Shown piece after piece: positions 23,578 through 27,983 of a DNA stretch of 27,983 nt (positions within the stretch are counted from its first letter, which is position 1; the number at the start of each line of letters is the position of its first letter). The notes beneath the pieces are model-generated. The model had not been told where the DNA came from, did not search any database, and saw only the letters and a list, made by a program, of their open reading frames with translations. The stretch is taken from positions 39,754-67,736 of the forward strand of contig DGEO01000026.1 in assembly GCA_002385985.1 (NCBI GenBank), in the 5' to 3' direction. The position numbers were made by a program, and so were the translations under genes. The DNA comes from Anaerolineaceae bacterium UBA3924 (GTDB lineage Bacteria; Chloroflexota; Anaerolineae; Anaerolineales; Anaerolineaceae).

Positions 23578-24915
23578 TTAGATCCCGAACCAGTGCAGGC
23601 GGGAATCGGGATCGCGGATCAAATCCAGCGCAACGTTGAGCAGCGTGCGAGTAACCACGATCGCGGTGAAAAGCGAGACGACCACGCCCAGCGCCAGGGT
23701 GAAGGCAAATCCCTGCACAATGCTGGCGCCGAAGGTGGAGCCAAACCAGTACAGGATGGCGGCGGTGATCAGTGCGGCGATGTTCGAGTCGCGGATGGAG
23801 GGCCAGGCCCGGCGCCAGCCCAGGTCAATCGCCTGGCGGACGGTGCGCCCGCGGCGAAGCTCTTCCTTCATGCGCTCGAAGATGAGAATGTTGGCATCCA
23901 GCGCGGCGCCGACGGATAACAGGAAGCCGGCGATGCCTGGCAGGGTCAGCGTCACCGGGACCATGATGAAGAGGGCCAGAGCGATGATGGCGAAGATGAC
24001 CATGGCCAGGTCGGCGACAACACCGGGCAGGCGGTAGAAGATGCCCATGAAGAGCATCACAATAGCGAAGCCGATGGCACCTGCGATCAGGCTCTTGTTG
24101 AGCGAGTCTTCACCCAGTGAAGCGTGCACCTGCCGCACCTGCTCGACTTCCAGCTCCACCGGGAGCGAGCCGTAGCGCAGGTTGACCGCCAGGGCATTGG
24201 AGGTCTCATAAGTGAAATTGCCTTCGATGATGCCTTCCCCGTTGGGGATAGGTTCGTTCACGCGCGGGGCAGAGATAATGCGCTTATCCAGGACGATGCC
24301 CAGGAATTTACCGCGGTTGTTGGTGGTGTACTCGCGGAAAATCTCCGCTCCCTGGCTGTTCAACTTGAACTCAATGACGTACGCCCCCAGCTCGAGGCGG
24401 CCGACGTTGGCGGAGGTCAGCATTTCGCCCGTCATCACGGTGTGGAACGTACCGTTGTACGGATCGGCCGGGCAGGCGGTGACTTTTTGATCCTCCGGGA
24501 GGGAGAAATCGGTGGCGATCACGGTCCCTTCGGGGAGGATGCTCGGGTCGTAGTCGCACAGGTCGACGAACTCCAGCATGCCGGTTTGCCGGATGTTGGC
24601 GATGATTGCCTCGGGATCATCCGCGCCTGGGAACTCGGCTACGATGTTGCGATCACCCGAGACCTGAAAGCGGTTCTCGGCCACACCCAGCGCGTTGGTG
24701 CGCTGCTCAAGGATGGTCTTGGCATCCTCCAGTTTCTCGAGGGGGATGTCGGTCTTGGTCCCCAGGATCACCTGCAGGCCGCCCTGCAAATCCAGCCCGA
24801 GGACGGGCTCCATGGTTCGGCCGGCGATTTTGATCGCGTTGTTGGGCAGGTCAATGTAAAGGGCCACAGCGACCAGCAGCAAAATGATCACCAGATTGAG
24901 GTAGCGTTGTTTCAT
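23578..24915 (-). CDS. secD: Protein translocase subunit SecD
   Basis: This 445-residue partner of SecF has TM1 (about 6-23), the periplasmic P1 region beginning VLGLDLQGGLQVIL (38-51) with the ILEQRTNALGVAENRFQVSG segment, and a second periplasmic part with FKLNSQGAEIFREYT. It ends with five C-terminal membrane helices and conserved GAALDANILIFERMKEELRRGRT. It is shorter than E. coli SecD (615) but normal for non-proteobacterial forms. The ATG has GGAGG 11 bases upstream, a rather long spacer. It is the first gene of the secDF operon and is divergent from rpmF. Confidence 0.95.
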   Translation of the reverse strand: MKQRYLNLVIILLLVAVALYIDLPNNAIKIAGRTMEPVLGLDLQGGLQVILGTKTDIPLEKLEDAKTILEQRTNALGVAENRFQVSGDRNIVAEFPGADDPEAIIANIRQTGMLEFVDLCDYDPSILPEGTVIATDFSLPEDQKVTACPADPYNGTFHTVMTGEMLTSANVGRLELGAYVIEFKLNSQGAEIFREYTTNNRGKFLGIVLDKRIISAPRVNEPIPNGEGIIEGNFTYETSNALAVNLRYGSLPVELEVEQVRQVHASLGEDSLNKSLIAGAIGFAIVMLFMGIFYRLPGVVADLAMVIFAIIALALFIMVPVTLTLPGIAGFLLSVGAALDANILIFERMKEELRRGRTVRQAIDLGWRRAWPSIRDSNIAALITAAILYWFGSTFGASIVQGFAFTLALGVVVSLFTAIVVTRTLLNVALDLIRDPDSRLHWFGI

Positions 24916-24970
24916 TAAGAGGAATGCCTCCAGTTCAAATCGAAATCAGCGTCAAGCCGGGGTTGGAGGG

Positions 24971-24976
24971 ATTATA
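24971..24976 (-). promoter_or_regulatory. Candidate -10 box of secDF
   Basis: A perfect TATAAT on the minus strand lies 55 bases before the secD ATG. No convincing -35 is present at 16-18 bases. Confidence 0.45.
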
Positions 24977-25032
24977 CTCCTATCGAAGAGGGTTGGACAG
25001 GGGGGACTCTCCGGCAGCCGCACAAGCGCATC

Positions 25033-25062
25033 TTGACAGGTGGGTGAAACGTACCTTATAAT
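25033..25062 (+). promoter_or_regulatory. Consensus sigma-70 promoter of rpmF
   Basis: TTGACA (25033-25038) and TATAAT (25057-25062) are both perfect consensus hexamers with an 18-base spacer, the strongest promoter in the window. They lie about 50 bases upstream of the rpmF ATG, as fits a ribosomal protein gene. Confidence 0.88.
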
Positions 25063-25115
25063 CGACCGGTTCATGGCATTATTTGACTGACTTAAGGAAA
25101 AGATAGGAGTTTAAG

Positions 25116-25307
25116 ATGGTTCCTCTGCCAAAGCGGAAACTCTCAAAAGGACGGCGCGACCGCCGGCGTGCGCATGATCACCTGACCGCGTTGAATCTGA
25201 CCCAGTGCCCTAACTGCGGTGAGATGCGCCTGCCTCACACGGTGTGCCCGAACTGCGGCCATTATCAGGGCCGTGAGGTCGTTGAAGTCGAAGAAAAGAA
25301 AAAATAA
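25116..25307 (+). CDS. rpmF: 50S ribosomal protein L32
   Basis: This 63-residue protein of the large ribosomal subunit has a typical basic N-terminus (VPLPKRKLSKGRRDRRRAHDHL) and a zinc ribbon of two CPNCG knuckles (C31/C34 and C44/C47). The C-terminus is a charged tail ending in lysines. It is a zinc-binding (C+) form. AGGAG lies 8 bases before the ATG. The gene is monocistronic between a consensus promoter and a terminator, although rpmF often lies in a fatty-acid operon in other bacteria. Confidence 0.97.
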   Translation: MVPLPKRKLSKGRRDRRRAHDHLTALNLTQCPNCGEMRLPHTVCPNCGHYQGREVVEVEEKKK

Positions 25308-25325
25308 CAGGTTTTTAGCAACCAA

Positions 25326-25354
25326 AACGCCCTGATGGACCCCATCAGGGCGTT
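25326..25354. terminator. Bidirectional terminator between rpmF and hflX
   Basis: A 13-bp perfect stem (AACGCCCTGATGG / CCATCAGGGCGTT) with a 3-base loop lies between convergent genes, 18 bases from the rpmF stop and 19 from the hflX stop. On the minus strand it ends in GTTTTGG; on the plus strand in GTTATTGATT. Confidence 0.85.
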
Positions 25355-25373
25355 ATTGATTCCTGGCTGGCAG

Positions 25374-26714
25374 CTAATCGCTGGCAGACTGCTTGCGGTT
25401 GAGTTCGTAAGGGCGGAAGCGGGTGACCAGGCGTCCCGGAATCTGCCCGCGGATGATGATGCTGGTGCGCTCCGGCTCGGTCACTTCCACCTGGCCTTCG
25501 TCGTGAAATAGAGAGATCAACTGGCCATCCTGGTAGGGGATCCGCACGGCGATTGGCACCAGAGTTTCATACAGCTCGTCCTCGACGCGAGCCAGCAGGT
25601 TGTTCAGCCCTTTGCCGGTGAGGGCGGAGATGGGCACGGCGTCGGAATAGGGGGTCAGGGCGCTGAGGGCGGCGTCCGGATCGGGCAGCTGGTCGATCTT
25701 GTTCAGTGCCGTGATCACTGGAATTTCGTCTGCTTCGATTTCCTCCAGTGTTTCTTTTACCGCGCGCCACTGCTCCAGTGCGTTGGGGTGGGTAATGTCC
25801 ACCACGTGGATGAGCAGGTCGGCTTCGGAAATCTCCTCCAGCGTGGCTCGGAAGGCGGCGATCAGCTGGGTGGGCAGCTTCTGGATGAAACCGACGGTAT
25901 CGGTGAAGAGGGCTACGTGACCGCCGGGCAGTTCCACTCGCCGTGTGGTCGGGTCGAGGGTGGCGAACAGCTGATCGGCCACGTACACCTCGGCGTTGGA
26001 AAGCTTGTTGAGCAAAGTGGATTTACCGGCGTTCGTGTAGCCAACAAGGGCAATGATGGGGATGTGCGAGCGGCGGCGCTGAGCGCGATAGCGGTGGCGG
26101 TGGCTGCGCACCTTCTCCAGTTCCTGCTTCAGCTGGGATATGCGCTTGCGGATCTCCCGTCGGTCCACTTCCAGCTGGGTTTCGCCAGGGCCCCGCAGGC
26201 CCACACCGCCGTTGGAGCCTGTTCGACCGCCGCCGCCGCCGGCCTGGCGGGCCAGGTGGGTCCAGGCGCGGGTGAGACGCGGCAGGCGGTATTCAAGCTG
26301 GGCCAGCTGCACCTGCAGGATGCCTTCGCGAGTATTGGCGTGCAGAGCGAAGATGTCCAGGATCAGCGCGGTGCGGTCGATGACTTTGATATTGGGGCCG
26401 AAGCGTTCCTCCAACTCGCGCTGGTGGCGCGGAGAGAGCTCGTTATCAAACACGACCACGTCCGCGCCGGTTTCGTTCACCAGCGCTTTGATCTCCTCCA
26501 CCTTGCCGGAGCCGATGAAGGTATCCGCGGCGGGCGTATCTAGCTTCTGGGTGGCCTCGCCGACCACGACCAGCCCGTCGGTTTCACACAGCAGGGCCAG
26601 TTCATCCAGCGAGTCTTCCAGCGGCAGGATGGACGGTTCAGAGCGAACTTCCACGCCGACTAGAAAAGCGCGCTCGCGGGGTAAACGGGTGGGTTCCGGT
26701 ACTTTTTTTGCCAT
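25374..26714 (-). CDS. hflX: GTPase HflX
   Basis: This 446-residue TRAFAC GTPase binds ribosomes and splits or rescues stalled 70S particles under stress. It has the N-terminal HflX domain, whose second half is the GTP_bdg_N region (about 60-150, FIGSGKVEEIK and VVVFDNELSPRHQRELE). A glycine-rich linker follows (159-170), then a basic helical stretch (186-216) and the GTPase domain with GYTNAGKS (225-232), DTVGF (272-276) and NKID (338-341). The ATG at 26714 has only a distant GAGGG. It follows the M28 gene by 64 bases on the same strand and may share its transcript. It ends at a bidirectional terminator. Confidence 0.96.
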   Translation of the reverse strand: MAKKVPEPTRLPRERAFLVGVEVRSEPSILPLEDSLDELALLCETDGLVVVGEATQKLDTPAADTFIGSGKVEEIKALVNETGADVVVFDNELSPRHQRELEERFGPNIKVIDRTALILDIFALHANTREGILQVQLAQLEYRLPRLTRAWTHLARQAGGGGGRTGSNGGVGLRGPGETQLEVDRREIRKRISQLKQELEKVRSHRHRYRAQRRRSHIPIIALVGYTNAGKSTLLNKLSNAEVYVADQLFATLDPTTRRVELPGGHVALFTDTVGFIQKLPTQLIAAFRATLEEISEADLLIHVVDITHPNALEQWRAVKETLEEIEADEIPVITALNKIDQLPDPDAALSALTPYSDAVPISALTGKGLNNLLARVEDELYETLVPIAVRIPYQDGQLISLFHDEGQVEVTEPERTSIIIRGQIPGRLVTRFRPYELNRKQSASD

Positions 26715-26778
26715 TCAGATATTTATCCCTCACTTAAAGGCAGTATCTTGGCTTTTCAGCGGCCAGAATCGGTACAGG

Positions 26779-27702
26779 TCACGGCTGCAGGCTAGCCAGG
26801 ACATCCGGGTCTGTCAGCCAGTGAAACAGTGTGCGCCCGACGGCCTCCAGACTGGCGGGGGAAACCTTGTCAGCGGTGTCGGAGGTCGTGTGCCAGTACG
26901 GATAGTCGAAATCAATCAGATCAACCGCCGGGATGCCTTTCTGCAGGAAGGGCATGTGGTCATCGAGGATGCTGTATTTATACTCCGGGATGAACTGCTC
27001 CTTGTAGCCCAGTTCCGCGGCCACGGCCCAGATTTCGTCCATCAGGGCTGCGTTGGAGTTCCTTTCCCGGTAGATGTTCAGGTCGGCATCGCCGATCATG
27101 TCCACAATGACCGCCGCGTCAGGAGCCTCGTTGAGCGAATCTACGAAAGCATAAGACCCCAGGATCCAATCCCATCCCTCGATGTTCCCCTGGTCTTCGG
27201 CGTCAAACATCACCAGCCAGATCTCCTGGCCCGGGATTTCGGGCAGCACCCGGGCCAGCTCCAGCAGCACTGCCACGCCGGATGCGCCGTCATTGGCACC
27301 CGGGACCGGCTGGCTGCGAAGTTCCGGGTCATCGTCCTCACTGGCGAAGAAGCGGGAATCGTAATGCGCTCCCAGCACAATCCACTGGTCACCGGAACCG
27401 CGCTTCGCGATCACGTTGGTGATGGGATGATCCATCATGGTGGCCGGCTGCGGCTCCACCTGCCAGCCGGCTGCTTCCAGCTCTGACATCATCCACCCGA
27501 CTGCCTGCTCGTGCGCTTCAGAGCCGGGTGTGCGCGGTCCCAGAGACACCTGGTATTCCACATCCATGTAGGCGCGCTCGCCGCTGAACTCCGGCGGCGG
27601 GGTGGGTGTGACCGGTTCGACAGACTGCATGGGGGTGCAGTTTGCGACGACTGGAAGGAATATGGTGATCAACAGCAGGATGGAGAGCATTGATTTCTTC
27701 AT
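26779..27702 (-). CDS. M28-family metallopeptidase lipoprotein, glutaminyl-cyclase-like
   Basis: This 307-residue exported protein has a lysine start, a hydrophobic core (about 5-20) and a lipobox-like VANC with C22, so it is probably lipid-anchored outside the membrane. The -1 residue is N rather than G/A, slightly atypical. A proline/threonine spacer follows. The zinc ligands and active-site residues of M28 are visible: H113 (GAHYDS), D138 (GANDG), E169 (DAEDQG), D201 (IVDMIGD) and H271 (YWHTTSD). The DDHMPFLQKGIP segment (247-258) and the YWHTTSDT end resemble glutaminyl-peptide cyclotransferases, so it may be an aminopeptidase or an N-terminal glutaminyl cyclase. Its ATG overlaps the trmFO stop (ATGA), indicating coupling. 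Confidence 0.87.
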   Translation of the reverse strand: MKKSMLSILLLITIFLPVVANCTPMQSVEPVTPTPPPEFSGERAYMDVEYQVSLGPRTPGSEAHEQAVGWMMSELEAAGWQVEPQPATMMDHPITNVIAKRGSGDQWIVLGAHYDSRFFASEDDDPELRSQPVPGANDGASGVAVLLELARVLPEIPGQEIWLVMFDAEDQGNIEGWDWILGSYAFVDSLNEAPDAAVIVDMIGDADLNIYRERNSNAALMDEIWAVAAELGYKEQFIPEYKYSILDDHMPFLQKGIPAVDLIDFDYPYWHTTSDTADKVSPASLEAVGRTLFHWLTDPDVLASLQP

Positions 27703-27983
27703 TCCTGGGTTCCGTGCAGTGTGGGCATTTCCGGTGATGAATGTTCCGACAGGAAGGAGTCCAGCGCGGACAGCGCGCGCTCCGTGTGGAGGGCGGCCCG
27801 CTGGCGCTTGCCGTGCACGTTTTCTGGCCAGGGCGGCAGCAGTCCGAAGTTGGCCTTCATGGGCTGGAAGTCCGCCAGGTCGGCCCGGGTAATATAGCGC
27901 AGGAGCGCTCCCAGCATGGTGGTTTCCGGCAGGGTCAGCGGCGGCTGACCGTTCAGAAAGCGGGCCGCGTTCCAGCCGGCCAG
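27699..27983 (-). CDS. trmFO: Methylenetetrahydrofolate-tRNA-(uracil-5-)-methyltransferase TrmFO, C-terminal part
   Basis: This is the last 94 residues of a protein whose start lies beyond the window. The segment AGWNAARFLNGQPP, then TTMLGALLRYITRAD and FQPMKANFGLLPPW, is the C-terminal signature of TrmFO, the FAD- and folate-dependent enzyme making 5-methyluridine at tRNA position 54. The stop overlaps the M28 peptidase start by 4 bases. The tail after about residue 75 (HSSPEMPTLHGTQE) is not conserved in my recollection. Confidence 0.88.
   Translation of the reverse strand: MAGWNAARFLNGQPPLTLPETTMLGALLRYITRADLADFQPMKANFGLLPPWPENVHGKRQRAALHTERALSALDSFLSEHSSPEMPTLHGTQE

Noticed and set aside
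26140..27486. 448-codon plus-strand frame across hflX and the M28 gene
   Set aside because: The translation is serine/arginine-rich without motifs, and both genes underneath have full catalytic motifs on the other strand.
1..27983. CRISPR arrays, insertion sequences, phage genes, toxin-antitoxin pairs
   Set aside because: I found no regularly spaced direct repeats, transposase or integrase motifs, or target-site duplications. Inverted repeats seen are terminators or single dyads.

Overview
This window is a compact chromosomal segment of GC-rich bacterial DNA made almost entirely of core genes. I see no IS element, phage gene, CRISPR array or rRNA. The mix of a fused two-domain ADP-forming acyl-CoA synthetase, an SDR-type L-threonine 3-dehydrogenase, a SecD/SecF pair, an L32 protein with a zinc ribbon, and the form of the release factor 2 and Rel proteins is most like Chloroflexota, probably class Anaerolineae. 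That placement is an inference from remembered protein character, not from a search.

Layout: (1) 80-3550, minus strand: a Rel/SpoT-type (p)ppGpp enzyme followed by moeA (molybdopterin molybdenumtransferase), with a good promoter upstream of rel. (2) 3721-8074, minus strand: a HAD phosphatase, then, beyond a 391-base gap, a two-gene oxidoreductase operon. It pairs a 695-residue [2Fe-2S]/FAD-NAD/2x[4Fe-4S]/BFD fusion with a DAO-family flavoprotein, resembling sarcosine oxidase, dye-linked proline dehydrogenase or HcnBC systems. (3) 8280-9248, plus strand: pfkA, divergent from the oxidoreductase operon, with a 10-bp dyad between them. (4) 9316-15489, minus strand: a run concerned with making and checking proteins: tRNA-Leu(UAG), tig, clpP, a NagD-like HAD enzyme, rlmN, ftsY and prfB (with its programmed +1 frameshift). 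(5) 15655-16071, plus strand: an unrecognised 138-residue protein. (6) 16191-18981, minus strand: an ADP-forming acyl-CoA synthetase and a LytM/M23-like protein that lacks catalytic histidines. (7) 19107-21325, plus strand: glycerate 2-kinase and a membrane-anchored metallophosphoesterase. (8) 21373-24915, minus strand: threonine dehydrogenase and secDF. (9) 25116-25307, plus strand: rpmF. (10) 25374-27983, minus strand: trmFO (5' part outside the window), an M28 lipoprotein related to glutaminyl cyclases, and hflX.

Together the genes suggest an organism that ferments or respires amino acids and sugars. PfkA feeds glycolysis, the ADP-forming synthetase can make ATP from acyl-CoA, and threonine dehydrogenase and the DAO-type complex can oxidise amino acids. 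Intrinsic terminators between convergent genes are unusually clear. No wholly new system is evident. The most interesting items are the multi-cofactor amine/amino-acid dehydrogenase, the Rel protein with an EXDD synthetase loop and an intact HD hydrolase motif, the PfkA active-site variant, a probably leaderless ftsY, and the degenerate LytM protein.
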